Counted from the stretch's first letter, positions 43,601 to 53,700 are shown. The stretch is DNA of 64,000 bases from Diplonema papillatum (GCA_030068145.1 JAPJBO010000250.1:62001-126000), one strand, 5' to 3'. Notes: a model not told the origin generated them from the letters alone. Program-made: numbers and translations.

Positions 43601-44211
43601 GTCCATAGGCATTGGTTGCTTGTGACACGTAGTTGCTTGCATTTACCTTCCAAACCATATCAGGCGAGTGCATTTCATTTCTTTTTTTTCCCCCGAGCGA
43701 CAGCTTGTTGTCAGACTAGCCCACCTGCCCCGCATTGTTGGAAGGTTCTCTACCGTTATGGAGGCTGCTTAGTCTCCGCTTTTTTTTCTTTTTTTTTTTT
43801 TGCTTGTTTGCCCCCCGTTTTTGTTTATTTTACCACACATGAAATGTTCGATCGGGGATGGGTAGCTCGGCGCCGCAATCTGTGGGCGTCACATGCGTCG
43901 CATCGCACACGGTGCGTAAAAGTCGATCTTTGAGTGCGTGAGCCCCTCCGAAGAAAGGTCCATCACACTAGTTCCAGGCTACTTAGCCCGGGTCTCTGGG
44001 TCGCGTCCCCTCCTTCTCTCGGTCGCCTGGTCTTGCGTCTTGTTGGTCCGTCCGGGCTGGTCGCTTCGCGCTTCCCCTTCGTCTTGCATCACCTCGTCTC
44101 CACTCCCTGCCTCACTGGGCTTCTTCGGTTTGTGCCACCTGCCGCTTTACTGCTCGCGTCGCATCGCACACGGTGCACTAGACATGCCATTTACTAGTCA
44201 CTTGCCACTGA
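43601..44211. other. Unassigned stretch
   Basis: T/C tracts and one scrap (GTCAGACTAGCCCACCTG, 43700) of a three-copy dispersed family. GATCTTTGAGTGCGTGA at 43927 recurs at 48734. No gene supported. Confidence 0.4.
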
Positions 44212-44382
44212 TCTTCGAGATCTCGGCCGCGGAAACAACCTGCGAGGGAGAAAAGGAAGTGCGCCGAATCATCTGAATCCTCGTCATCAAACTGCACATC
44301 GGACGTGAAGCGCGCACCGGAGACAAACAGTACGCGGGGAAAGAAGCGACCGAAGCATGGCACGACGCGTGCAAAGAGGTAG
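44212..44382 (+). pseudogene. Retrotransposon ORF C-terminal scrap, KRxKHxTxRxKR end
   Basis: The frame opens after a TGA at 44209 and reads SSRSRPRKQPAREKRK, then CAESSESSSSNCTSD, then KKRPKHGTTRAKR-stop. The end matches those at 19831 and 35115. The following untranslated sequence (ATCGTCACAGATTGTTG) also resembles that after 35115 (ATCGCCCCAGATTGTTTG), so homology extends past the stop. The Ser/Lys/Arg-rich composition resembles the basic tail of the 57.5-kb protein. It is interpreted as a 5'-truncated retrotransposon tail. Confidence 0.5.
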
Positions 44383-45480
44383 TCTGTAGCGGCTTGTGCA
44401 GTCTATCGTCACAGATTGTTGCTGCATAACAAGTTCAAACTACTGATCTTACTAGTCATATGACTACTGTCAGTTGAATGAGTCCACTTTTGGGGAAGAA
44501 AACGTACTCTGATAAAGGGATTCCTTCACAAAATGCAGTAGTCACTAGTAAGAATATTTGACGACCAGTAAGAATGACTACTGCAGTAGTAGTCCGGTCA
44601 CGTCAAAACAGTAGTAAGTCACTTTTCAGTAGTAATAAAACTAGTCAGACCACGGGTTTTTCAAAGACTAGTTCACCGTGCAGGCATAGGCCACCGGCTA
44701 CCCCCCCGGCTAGCAAGAGGCCGAACCTACCCGCCTCGAACACTTCCGGAACGACTTCAGGGGAAGTATAACGAAATCCCAACCGAAACCCCCCTCCTCC
44801 CTTTCCAGAGAAACTTACTCCTCGCGTGAAGGAGAAGATTACCCGTACTGGTTTTTTTTTTTTTTTTGGTGGTGCCGTGACACTGCCGTCGATCCCGACG
44901 ATCAGTTTTCTCTTTTATCTTTTCATTTTTTTATCTTTTTCTTTTTTTTTCCCCCCACCCATCGTTTTGGCCGGTCGAGCGACTGCCCGTCCGTTTGCTG
45001 CGATTTCATCGAGAGGGAGTTCCACCAGGTCCCCCCCCGAGAGATGGACTTTCCTGTTCTCTTGGCAGGGGTGGTCCTGGCTGTGACAAGCTACGAACCG
45101 CCGCCTGGCAAAGCACCCTCGCACCGCTGTCCTGTCTGCAGACATCTTCAGGTTTCGTGGTGAGGATAGTCTACCTCATTTGCCGCCGTGGCTCGAAGGA
45201 CCGAAACACGGTGCAGACGGGACACGATGCGGTAGTGAGGACGTATCACTACCAAGCCGAGCACATTCTTGCCGTCTCCCCCCGAAGCTAGCGAGTTGGG
45301 TACCGATGAATCGAAAAAGGTTATCCCCCGCCCTGCCAACAAGGGAGAGGAATCATGCTGGGTGCCGATATAGAACGGCCCCCCCCTACAAGAGCGATCA
45401 CACCCCGGACTCCCACTCCGGATTGCGGTAGTGGTTTTGCGGTCGTTTGTGCGGTCGGCCTCACTCCCTCAATGCGGGAG
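44383..45480. other. Unassigned stretch with repeat C (inverted)
   Basis: 45065-45250 is a diverged inverse copy of family C (GTGACAAGCTACGAACCGCC to GACACGATGCGG). 44430-44660 is rich in ACTAGT/ACTACTG words on both strands. No gene supported. Confidence 0.4.
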
Positions 45481-45483
45481 TGG

Positions 45484-45551
45484 CACTCCTTCAATGCGGG
45501 AGTGGGACCCCCTAAATGGTCACTCCCGCACTTTTTCACTCCCGCATTGAC
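45484..45551. repeat. Inverted-repeat hairpin cluster
   Basis: TCAATGCGGGAGTG (two direct copies) faces CACTCCCGCATTGA at about 45537-45550, with a further CACTCCCGCA copy between. It could form a strong cruciform; function unknown. Confidence 0.75.
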
Positions 45552-45924
45552 TTAGTATATGGCTGTTGAAGTCCGGGGTGCAGTTAAAAAAATCAGGGCC
45601 CCCGCCCTGCCTGTGACTGCGGTGTGGCAATGCGAATCAAACTCCGCAGAGAACAAAGGACAAGGGGGGTGTCCGCGCACCAGATTGGTTGGGGTACGAA
45701 AGAGAAAAGAACTGCAAGGAAGGAATCCTGCGAGCTGAGGGCAGCACGTCGCACCGGCGGAATGCCATACTGGAAGGGGGGGATGGGAGGGGGATTACAA
45801 GAACGCGCCTGTGCTTGGAATGGTGTGCAACGACCGCACTTGCTACGAAAGCCACGAGAGTTTTTCACATGTTGCGTTGACAACATGTGACACGAACACG
45901 CGAACACATGATTTTATTTTTTTG

Positions 45925-46145
45925 TGTATAAGGACCTGCTTTGTAGGAAATACTTGAGGAGGCTGCCAGCTGCAAAAGATCAAAGGAGGTAAATGTGCTG
46001 TAGCCCACATGAAACAAAGGTGAATCTGGGTTCAGTGGCGGGCGTAAGCGTTCAACAAAAAAGACCCACTTTGTTTGTAGTTGTATTGTTTTCTCCCCCT
46101 CTAGCCTCCGTCGAAATGAGCACAAGGCAGTCCCGAGTATTTCCA
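45925..46145 (-). repeat. Dispersed repeat A, inverted copy
   Basis: GTATAAGGACCTGCTTTGTA to CACAAGGCAGTCCCGAGTAT. Confidence 0.75.
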
Positions 46146-46495
46146 CGTGTGGTCACATGCTACACGATAGAGCCCAGCCTCAGAAGCTGGAGTTCAAGAG
46201 GGTGTGAGCGCCGAGCCACACCCGAAAAGCGGGTGTGCTACAACCAAAGCGCGTGTGAAATGCACCCGGAAAGCGGGTGTGCTACAACCAAAGCGCGTGT
46301 GAAATGCACCCGGAAAGCGGGTGTGCTACAACCAAAGCGCGTGTGAACTGCACCCGGAAAGCGGGTGTGCGTCCAACCTCAGAAGCTTGAGTTAAAGAGG
46401 GTGTGCCCGAGTCACACCCGAAAAGCGGGTGTGACACCCGCTTTTTCAACTCCCACTTTAACTCCAGCTTCTGAGGCTGACTTCACCGTGTGGTG
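46146..46495. mobile_element. Fold-back element with tandem mini-hairpins
   Basis: CAGCCTCAGAAGCTGGAGTT (46175-46194) has a perfect 20-bp inverse at 46460-46479; GTGTGGTCAC and CCGTGTGGTGATC lie outside. Between them a 44-bp unit repeats about three times (46261, 46305), each with stem CACCCG/CGGGTG and loop GAAAG. The spacers are as conserved as the stems and inverted ends bracket the array, so it is not a CRISPR. Confidence 0.75.
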
Positions 46496-46585
46496 ATCGT
46501 CAGGCCAAATCTTCCCCCTCCCCCCCCAAAGCCAAAGGGTGCGGGCCTCCACCGTCAGGTGGGCAGGCTAGTTTCGGGTGGCTAA

Positions 46586-47228
46586 TCGGCGCTTGTAGTC
46601 GAAGACGGCGGTGCCCTCCTCGACACGGGCGGAGTGTGTTAAGACATTCAGCTCCGTTGCACGGGGCCGAAAACCGCAAGCAGCAGCTACCACCGCAAGA
46701 TGTCTTAGAGAGCCGAGCGCCGGATGGAGAAGCTGACAACCTCGCACGATCCATCCATCCCCCGAAGGATCTCGCCCCACATGTCCCGAAAGCAGCGTGT
46801 TGGAAACTCAAAGCCGACTGGTGAAAGTGGCAAGTGGGCTCGCAGCTTCTGGGTCATGCTTTTAAAACGCGAACCGGCGCTTGTAGTCGAAGACGGCGGT
46901 GCCCTCCTCGACACGGGCGGACTGTGTTAAGACATTCAGCTCCGTTGCACGGGGCCGAAAACCGCAAGCAGCAGCTACCACCGCAAGATGAAACAGAAGT
47001 CTTAAAGAGCCGAGTGCCGGATGGAGAAGCTGACAACCTCGCACGATCCATCCGTCCCCCGAAGGATCTCGCCCCACGTCGTGTCCCGAAAAAAGCAGCG
47101 TGTTGGAAACTCAAAGCCGACTGGTTTAAGTGCTCCCGCAGCGTCTGGGTCATGCTTTTAAAACGCGAACCGGCGCTTGTAGTCGAAGACGGCGGTGCCC
47201 TCCTCGACGCGGGCGAACCCCGTCTCAT
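46586..47228 (-). pseudogene. Three tandem fragments of the C2-domain exon
   Basis: CGGCGCTTGTAGTCGAAGAC starts units at 46586, 46874 and 47171. On the minus strand each encodes RVEEGTAVFDYKRR with or without FKSMTQKLR, equal to residues ~141-166 of the intact protein at 47882-48757. Here the piece is joined to unrelated sequence containing GTTGGAAACTCAAAGCCGAC. The unit length is about 290 bp. An inverted scrap of the joined sequence lies at 56815-56910. Confidence 0.65.
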
Positions 47229-47545
47229 CAGAGTTCACGCACTACTACCACCTGCTGTAACAAACAAAGATATGTGGCGCTTTGGGGAACCGACGTTCTT
47301 GCTTCTGAGGTTGGGTGGGGAGAGTGCGGCTACTCTGTTTGCATAGTCCCGCGTCGCACAGAGATGGAGGAGGAGAGGTACGGGCCGGCTGAAGTCGCTC
47401 ATGCTGGGCTCCTCGGAGGAGTACGCTGCGTTGGCCAACGCCGGGTGCGGCGCGAGGCGCGCCCTGCGCACCGGCGACGACGAGTCGGACCGGAGGGTGG
47501 TGTTGAACCCCGGGGACGCCATCTGCCGTCGTCGCCGTAGTACCC
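47229..47545 (-). pseudogene. Duplicate of the C2 protein's C-terminal segment
   Basis: The minus frame MASPGFNTTLRSDSSSPVRR then LAPHPALANAAYSSEEPSM matches residues ~217-275 of the gene at 47882 with a short deletion (ASPTS lost). Downstream it continues into DYANRVAALSPPNLRSKN, as does the parent locus in another frame. Confidence 0.6.
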
Positions 47546-47881
47546 GCGCGGGCCATGCAGAATGTCATCACATGTGGAACGCTGAGGTTTTCTGACACAC
47601 CAGATTCCGCTCTTCTGTGCCTACCACTTCGTCTTCGTCCATCCAGGGTCACCAGCCCGTCGAAGATCATCATGCCCGGGCGCCGGAATCACCGCACATC
47701 CTCGGGTGAGACGTGCCGCCTGTGTTAAGACATTCAGCTCCGTTGCACGGTGCCGAACCCCCGTGCAAGCAGCTAACACCGCAAGATGAAAACAGAAGTC
47801 TTGAGCCGAGTGCCGGGTGGAGAAGTTGACGCTTTGGCGGACTGACGTTCTTGCTTCTGAGGTTGGGTGGGGAGAGTGCGG

Positions 47882-48757
47882 CTACTCTGTTTGCATAGTC
47901 CCGCGTCGCACAGAGGTGGAGGAGGAGAGGTACGGGCCGTCTCTGCAGGATTGGCTGAAGTCGCTCATGCTGGGCTCCTCGGAGGAGTACGACGTTGGGG
48001 ACGCTGCGTTGGCCAACGCCGGGTGCGGCGCGAGGCGCGCCCTGCGCACCGGCGACGACGAGTCGGACCGGAGGGTGGTGTTGAACCCCGGGGACGCCAT
48101 CTCGCTGTCGTCGTCGCCGTACCCGCGGGCCGCCGGCGTGGCGGGGGCCGTGTAGAACGGGCGGCGGACCTTCAGGATCCCGCCAGGCCTCGGCGAGCTC
48201 TGGTCCGCGTGGGGCGTCATGAGCACGTCGAAGATCATCATGTCCGGGCGCCGAAACCACTCCCGCAGCTTCTGGGTCATGCTTTTGAACGCGAACCGGC
48301 GCTTGTAGTCGAAGATGGCGGTGCCTTCCTCGACAAGGGCCGGCGCGGTCTCGTACTCGTTCGTTGCGCTCGTCCCCTGGAACGCGAAGTGCGTCTTCGC
48401 GACGGACCCTGCGTGCGGCGGCGGCAGGTTCCGCGCCTCGATCACGTGGATGATGAAATCGACCCGCCCGTCGTCGAAGTTCTGGCTCTGGTCCCGGATC
48501 CGGATGATCAGCTCCGGGTGCGCCAGCGTCGGCCCGGTGGAGAACTGCCGCTTCGCGGGCGTGTTCTCGTCGATCGGCGGCGGGTACGACGGGCTGCACG
48601 TGGCACGGCGCCTGCTCGTGTGTTGGGTGGGTGGACGTGTTGTTCGTGGTGCTGGTGTTAAGGAATCAGGGAAGGATCGGGGTATGAATGGTGTGCCCCT
48701 GCCCTGTGCTGCGCAGTTCCTGCGTATAAGTCGATCTTTGAGTGCGTGACCCATCAC
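47882..48757 (-). CDS. C2-domain-like protein
   Basis: Open frame of 291 codons. Residues ~99-198 look like a C2 domain: GRVDFIIHVIEARNLPPP is the typical first strands, then KTHFAFQG, EEGTAIFDYKRRFAFKS in the place of the conserved wrapped strand, and PDMMIFDVLM. The canonical calcium-binding aspartates are not evident, so calcium-dependent membrane binding is uncertain. The C-terminus is Ser/Pro/Ala-rich. The first ~50 codons overlap a dispersed repeat (GATCTTTGAGTGCGTGA) and an acceptor-like CACGAGCAG/GCGCC at about 48610 suggests the exon starts near residue 50. The true start and end are uncertain. Partial copies lie just downstream. Confidence 0.55.
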   Translation of the reverse strand: MMGHALKDRLIRRNCAAQGRGTPFIPRSFPDSLTPAPRTTRPPTQHTSRRRATCSPSYPPPIDENTPAKRQFSTGPTLAHPELIIRIRDQSQNFDDGRVDFIIHVIEARNLPPPHAGSVAKTHFAFQGTSATNEYETAPALVEEGTAIFDYKRRFAFKSMTQKLREWFRRPDMMIFDVLMTPHADQSSPRPGGILKVRRPFYTAPATPAARGYGDDDSEMASPGFNTTLRSDSSSPVRRARLAPHPALANAASPTSYSSEEPSMSDFSQSCRDGPYLSSSTSVRRGTMQTE

Positions 48758-48829
48758 ACTACTATTGTATTGCGTAATTCTTGCAAACTTCGGTTTTCTG
48801 TTTGTTTGTTCTTTTTTTTTCCCGACGAC

Positions 48830-49084
48830 AACTAGTGTCAGACTAGCCTACCCGAAGGCAGTTGATTCCTTTAGGCAAGATTTCTCTACCGGCGGAAGTT
48901 GTTTGGGGTAACGTCTTTTTTTTTCTTTGTGCGGTCGACGATATACGTCGTTCTGATGTCTGACGACTTTGTTTCTTTGCTTGCTTTGTTTTCCTTGTGG
49001 ACCTTTTATTTCCTCCTTTCAAACTAAAAATTTCTTCCTTCCTTTTTTTTTTTTTTTTTTTTTCTTCGGGGGTAGTACCGTTGA
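48830..49084. other. Spacer with a dispersed scrap and T-rich tract
   Basis: 48830-48880 is the GTGTCAGACTAGCCTACCCG family; a run of about 22 T precedes the next element. Confidence 0.5.
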
Positions 49085-49689
49085 ACTTTTTTAGAGTTAA
49101 AGTTCGCTTGAAATACCGGGGTTTTAGGGTCTCCGTGTGACCGTTCATGAATGGGTTCTCTTAGAGCAAGAAAGGGCTTTATGGTTACGGATTGTATATT
49201 TAGTGCATGCTTTCGTTATGGGTTTTGGCTAGCCATATCCGGGACTGTTTGTGACCGACACCAAGTACATTCCTTCGTGGAGTGTAATCTTGGGCCCCCC
49301 ACGTTCTACAAGTTGAGCAGGGGTTGCCTTGTAGCCCGTACCGGTCTGTTGTCCGCGTTTTTATGTATTTTCTCGTAGAGTAGTGCTTGGGTTTCGCGAC
49401 ACTTGCGGTGCTTCACGTGGTGCGGGTTGCTTCCGCCCTAATATAAGGTTTTTTTTGGGTAGATTTGCTGGGTAAAACTGTTCGTTGCTCGCCACAGTTA
49501 AGGCACTCTGGGCACACTGGGTACCCGTGGTTAGTGAGGTTATTCGTCTGATGTAGTCGTCGTTGCTGTGCGTCGTTTACAGTGCTTCTTTTTACACCAG
49601 GGCTTATGGTGGCGTAGACTTTTTGAAGCGTGGTTTCCCCACGGTTCGTCCGTCGCTGTGGCAGTAGGGACATCTATCTCGTTTCTGTG
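49085..49689 (-). pseudogene. USP-element copy with a frameshifted second zinc finger
   Basis: Near-identical to 25335-25945. It retains the second C2HC finger (RDRCPYCHSDGRTVGKPRF, then SLRHHKPWCKKKHC), but an extra T in a T-run at about 49622 puts the two halves in different frames. The upstream break follows CTATCTCGTTTCTG, so the protease, linker and first finger are missing. Confidence 0.8.
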
Positions 49690-49759
49690 TGAGTGTTTTT
49701 GGAAACACTTTTCTTGTGTAGCCACTTGTCGTGGCAGATTCTAGTGCACCGATTGTACT

Positions 49760-49833
49760 GCGAAAGATTTTATTTTCCTTCTCTGGGGAAGAGTTGCAGC
49801 GCCAAACCTCGCTTCTTTGTACCACATGGAGAA

Positions 49834-49876
<43 letters not shown>

Positions 49877-50640
49877 GAGTTAGAGTGCAGGGACCATCTC
49901 TCCGAGGAGTATCCGGTCGCCCCACTACTATCCCGTACTACTACGGCGGGCGCAAGTCGTTGCGCCGTGGGCGCGGAGCGAGCCGTGGCCCTGTCAAAGA
50001 TGATTGTTGCACCGATGGTGGCGCAGCCGGGGGCGTTCTGACTGGCGGACGAGACCGCCTGGCAGGCGTGTGTTGGCACGTTGTTTCGCGGGCTCTCCTC
50101 CTTTTGGCAATAGCCCGCCCTATGGCGGCGGCTAGCATCTTGACAGAGAATCTCAACTCCCACTGAACATAGGGTACGTCGTGCGGATATTCAGGCACGG
50201 CATCGTTCCAGCTGTTACGGGTTACAGAGAGACATAAATAGAGACAGAGAGGGTTTGGAGGAGGACGCTGGCGTGCGTCGGGGCCAGTGAGAAGCACCGG
50301 CCACCTTGCTAGAAAAATCCTGCCGCGGAAAAGGAGCCCTTTCATTCGCTGGGGTCAGCACCCCTGCGGAGGCCCTCTTCCGTGTGCCTTCACACGGAAG
50401 GAAACAGTAGACTTTTTTAAGCCCGGCGGAGGTCAACTCCGGAGCTACCGGGGAGAGTGTGCTTACGTTGTGTGGTAACCTGATACGTTCGTGTGGTGTG
50501 CGTCGATTGTCTAATGAGCTTGAAGCCCCGCATGGGCTTAGTTCCGTGCTGTGGGCCGGTGCACGCGGTGATTCGTTTGCGACAATAAAACCTGAGGGGG
50601 AAAGACCGCGTGTTTGTCCCTCTCAAGAAAAAATTAGTAC
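49760..50640. repeat. Dispersed repeat B, split copy
   Basis: The left part (AAGATTTTATTTTCCTTC to TTGTACCACATGGAGA) and right part (GACAGAGAGGGTTTGGAGG to GCGACAATAAAACCTG) together equal 13390-13960. The split is at the GA tract. Confidence 0.75.
49838..50217 (-). mobile_element. 3' fragment of the 60-kb non-LTR element, in a GA tract
   Basis: From the (GA)n tract and GAGTTAGAGTGCAGGGACC it matches the 3' end of the element at 60062-60410. The minus frame reads SWNDAVPEYPHDV then LRFSVKMLAAAIGRAIAKRR, against SWNDAKPVYPQDV and LKFPIKVLAAAVGRAVARQK. It is truncated 5' at about 50217 and retains the terminal RNDLRPP-type end. Nearly all substitutions are compatible with a recent but inactive copy. 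Confidence 0.82.
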
Positions 50641-51043
50641 GGTGCTTTCTTTTGTTTGTGCGCACTAGCGGAACTCACCTGCTTTGGTAAGTGTCATGTC
50701 CAATGGGGCGACAAGAAGCCAAACTTGCCCTGGGCTTAAACCAGTGCGTAAGTCAACCATCTTGATCAACACCGGATGCATTTGAAAGGGCGAGCACGAA
50801 GCCTTCCGTTTACGCTGTCAACTACTAATTTTCAGCGTTATTTGTGTGTACCAACGATTGCATTGTTAACACAAAAAAGACAGGCGCTTCGTTTTGTTTG
50901 TGCGTGCCGGTTGATCGGTTTTCCCACTTGTATTTACCCTGTGTATATTCAGGTAAGGAATTCTGATCAACCACCAAAACACGCTGCCTGCGTCTTTTTA
51001 GCCTGCACAATACATTGAAGGGCAACCCGCAAGATTGTTAGTC

Positions 51044-51418
51044 CTAAAAAACAGCGCACCTGGTCATGTCCGACAGCGAAGCGGCAGAGGTGAGGGACGC
51101 CCCCTCACGGGGGTCGCGTGAGATGAGTTGTACCGGGACGCGGAAGTAAAGCGATTCGGTTTGCAGAACGTCGGCCTGCGTGATGAAGGCCAGGTTCATC
51201 GCCGCGTTGAGCCGGCGGCTGGCGGTGCTCGCATCGGGCGCGGGCGCCGCGGCCGCGGTGCGCGGCCTCTGCGTGGCCATCAGTTCGGAGAGTGATGCCG
51301 ACACGGGTGCGGGGGCTGCTTCTGCTGCTGCTGCTGGTGCTGCTGGCGGTGGCGCTGGCCTCGCCGGCACGGCCGCGGCGGCGGCTGCTGGCGTTGCGGC
51401 AGGCACCGGGGGCGGCAA
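51044..51418 (-). CDS. Ala/Pro-rich protein or exon, unrecognised
   Basis: Frame of 124 codons starting MPPPVPAATPAAAAAA. The first ~70 residues are Ala/Pro low complexity, the rest is normal in composition (LNAAMNLAFITQADVLQTES, then LYFRVPVQLISRDPR) and ends RCAVF. The GC-rich composition differs from the surrounding repeats. It could be the first exon of a host gene. No domain recognised. Confidence 0.4.
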   Translation of the reverse strand: MPPPVPAATPAAAAAAVPARPAPPPAAPAAAAEAAPAPVSASLSELMATQRPRTAAAAPAPDASTASRRLNAAMNLAFITQADVLQTESLYFRVPVQLISRDPREGASLTSAASLSDMTRCAVF

Positions 51419-51627
51419 CTGTTGTTTAGCGTTTGTGTTTCTGGTGTCGGCGATGGACGCTCGGGTGTCATCGTGGTTTATAATTGGGTCACCTACCTTA
51501 GGGGCCTAAGAACAATTTTTAATGACCTTAGGGGCCTATTCGGGGACCTCCAGGTCCTATAAATCCTCAATTATTTTCGGCACCCACTCTTTGTGAGGAT
51601 TAGTGAACCCCAACTCCGACCAAGCAC

Positions 51628-51912
51628 CTACAGGTTAATTTCCACTTTTTCCCCATTTTCATTTTTATGGAGTGCCCTCGCTCTTTTTGGCATTCTGGGG
51701 CTGGAATTTTCGAAGCATATCTTACCGTTGCCACCCTTGGAAGTCAAAACGTTGACATGATGCGGCACTAGTCTGCTATCGTCTTCTGAAGATGCCAGTG
51801 GGAGGAACCCTCGTCGAAGGTCGTAGGACGGATTCGGTCCGGCCTTCTTGGCGTTGAACGGGAATTCGGGATTGGGCTTGACCGTGCTGTTGCTGCTCCA
51901 CGACAAGGACAT
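51628..51912 (-). CDS. Unrecognised 94-codon ORF with GGNGKIC motif
   Basis: MSLSWSSNSTVKPNPEFPFN start and VNVLTSKGGNGKICFENSS near residues 53-71. A similar block (FLTFEGGNEKICSKWVNS) is encoded on the opposite strand at 52645-52715, and a DNA-level echo (AAGGGCGGAAATGAAAATAT) lies near 1099. It may therefore be a repeat-derived rather than a unique gene. Confidence 0.35.
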   Translation of the reverse strand: MSLSWSSNSTVKPNPEFPFNAKKAGPNPSYDLRRGFLPLASSEDDSRLVPHHVNVLTSKGGNGKICFENSSPRMPKRARALHKNENGEKVEINL

Positions 51913-52094
51913 GATCTAGAATGCAAAGAACCTGTGGCGATACTCTGCATCTGTTCTCTTTCGTGACTACCTCTTAGAGCGCACCGTGGCATGCTTCCGG
52001 CGCTTGTTACCTATCTGCACCTGCCGCCTTGACCGCAGCGCTCTCAGTATTCGGTGGGCGGCCTCGCGGTGCTGGGTTTGCGGGGGGCTTCTGT

Positions 52095-52396
52095 GCCAAG
52101 AGTCGACCACCGTTACCCGCTCAAGGGTCGACCACCGTTACCCGCGCAAGAGTCGACCACCGTTATCCGCGCAAGAGTCGACCGCCGTTACCCGCGCAAG
52201 AGTCGACCACCGTTTCCCGCTCAAGGGTCGACCTCCGTTACCCGCGCAAGAGTCGACCACCGTTACCCGCTCAAGGGTCGACCACCGTTACCCGCGCAAG
52301 AGTCGACCACCGTTACCCGCTCAAGGGTCGACCACCGTTACCCGCGCAAGAGTCGACCGCCGTTACCCGCTCAAGGGTCGACCACCGTTACCCGCC
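52095..52396. repeat. 25-bp minisatellite, about 12 copies
   Basis: GTCGACCACCGTTACCCGCG then CAAGA, alternating with CTCAAGG ends; period 25 (52102, 52127). All three plus frames are open and encode the same 25-residue period. Each unit includes a GTCGAC palindrome, as does the 73-bp satellite. Confidence 0.93.
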
Positions 52397-52540
52397 AAGC
52401 GTGGCGGCGTCGAGATGAAGCACTTCCTCGCGCACAGTCCTTCCCGACCTATTGTTGTCTTCATCGCCATCCTCTTCGTCCTCTTCCTCTGTAGACCCCA
52501 CACTCTTCATTTCCGTGGCCGCCCGCTTCCTACGAGGCAT
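52388..52540 (-). CDS. Acidic, NLS-like N-terminal exon candidate
   Basis: The internal Met of a longer frame gives MPRRKRAATEMKSVGSTEEE, an acidic run EDEEDGDEDNN, then RTVREEVLHLDAATLGG and a stop at the start of the minisatellite. GGCGG/GTAACGG at the junction is a plausible donor, so the array might be intronic. No family recognised. Confidence 0.3.
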   Translation of the reverse strand: MPRRKRAATEMKSVGSTEEEDEEDGDEDNNRSGRTVREEVLHLDAATLGG

Positions 52541-53018
52541 TTCATCGCCCAAGTTCCTGGGATTTCGACTGCTGATAAAAAAGATAATAAATGTGGAAAA
52601 AGCTCTAAAAAAAAAAGCCGATTTTCCGGGGGTTTCCCAATCTTGCCACATTAACGATTTTTTGACGTTCGAGGGCGGCAATGAAAAGATATGCTCGAAA
52701 TGGGTGAATTCCATATTTATGGGAAATTTTTGGCGCCCCCTAAGCACACCTACAGAAAAATTCCAGATTAAGCCGGACATATATGTCCGGTTGGTCGGAG
52801 TTGGGGTAACTTCTTTTTGGCGGCGCCGCTCTAGCGGCGCCGCAGGCCACGGTGGAGTGTGCGGCGCGCCTTTGTTTTATTTTATGTAATTTTTAATTTA
52901 GAAATCGTAAAAAAACCCTTTGTTGATGCGCTGCCATAGGGTGTCGGTTTTGAACGGCCAACATGAGAATGACTGATTTAAGCGAATGTTGCCCTAACTG
53001 TTATTACGGAAGAACGAT

Positions 53019-53350
53019 GTACCTGTCTCGGTCTCTGCGGGGAGGAGTTCGAGCCCCCCAAGGCGGCGCGGGATGACTGGGCTGTGCACGCCGGAGCGCT
53101 TCGCGAGGCCTCCGGTGCGCCGGCGACGACACGACGGCGGTCGCGCTGCGCACCGCGCACGAGAGGCAGGCGTACAGCGAGCTAATCGGAGGGCACCGCG
53201 ACGCGGAAGTCGCTGAACCTGGTCCCGAGGATCACGACCGGGTTCTCGTCTCCGCCGCGGGCCGCGTCGAACACGCGCCGCGGCAGCGCAGGCGGCGGCG
53301 GCGGCGGCGGCGGGGGGCCGCCGGCCTAGGGTACGGTCACTGTCTAGTCT
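53019..53350 (-). pseudogene. Duplicate of the UVR-gene 3' end, copy 1
   Basis: GTACCTGTCTCGGTCTCTGC to the Gly/Arg-coding CCG run repeats 54612-54900, with small deletions and altered frame. It ends in GGGTACGGTCACTGTCTAGT, which also ends copy 2. Confidence 0.65.
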
Positions 53351-53439
53351 CAAAACTCATCATCCGCAACGACTGCTCTTTTGTCGACGGCTACTCGACT
53401 CCTTTGGCTTCAGTTCACAAGGCATCCAGCGAGACTAGT

Positions 53440-53700
53440 TTTAGAGTGCAAGTTCGCTTAGGCATCCGGGGTTTTATAGCCTCCGGGTGACCGTAGTCAT
53501 AAAGGTTCCTTTAAGGTATAGTATGTTTGTGTGTATATCTTTGCTGCCTATTGCCGACTATTCGACATATTTTAGCGCGCGCTCTTTTTCCTATGTGCTT
53601 TTCCAAGTCACAAGAGCCATGGACCGACACCGAGTTCACGTTCGCGATGAAAGCGATCTCGGGCCCCCCACGTGCATATGTTTTGCCGGAGAATTACTTG
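53440..53700. repeat. 31-bp motif with diverged USP-element-like sequence
   Basis: TTTTAGAGTGCAAGTTCGCT, GTGACCGTAGTCATAAAGG and later GACCGACACCGAGTTCACG, TCTCGGGCCCCCCACGTGC. The order is that of the USP-element 3' region but only short words are conserved. Confidence 0.5.

Noticed and set aside
46200-46440. CRISPR-like array
   Set aside because: The spacers between the mini-hairpins are as conserved as the stems, copies are few, the host looks eukaryotic, and inverted ends bracket the array.
47670-48599. 309-codon Arg/Ala/Pro-rich minus frame
   Set aside because: Shadow of the C2-domain frame; composition is that of a GC-rich off-frame reading.
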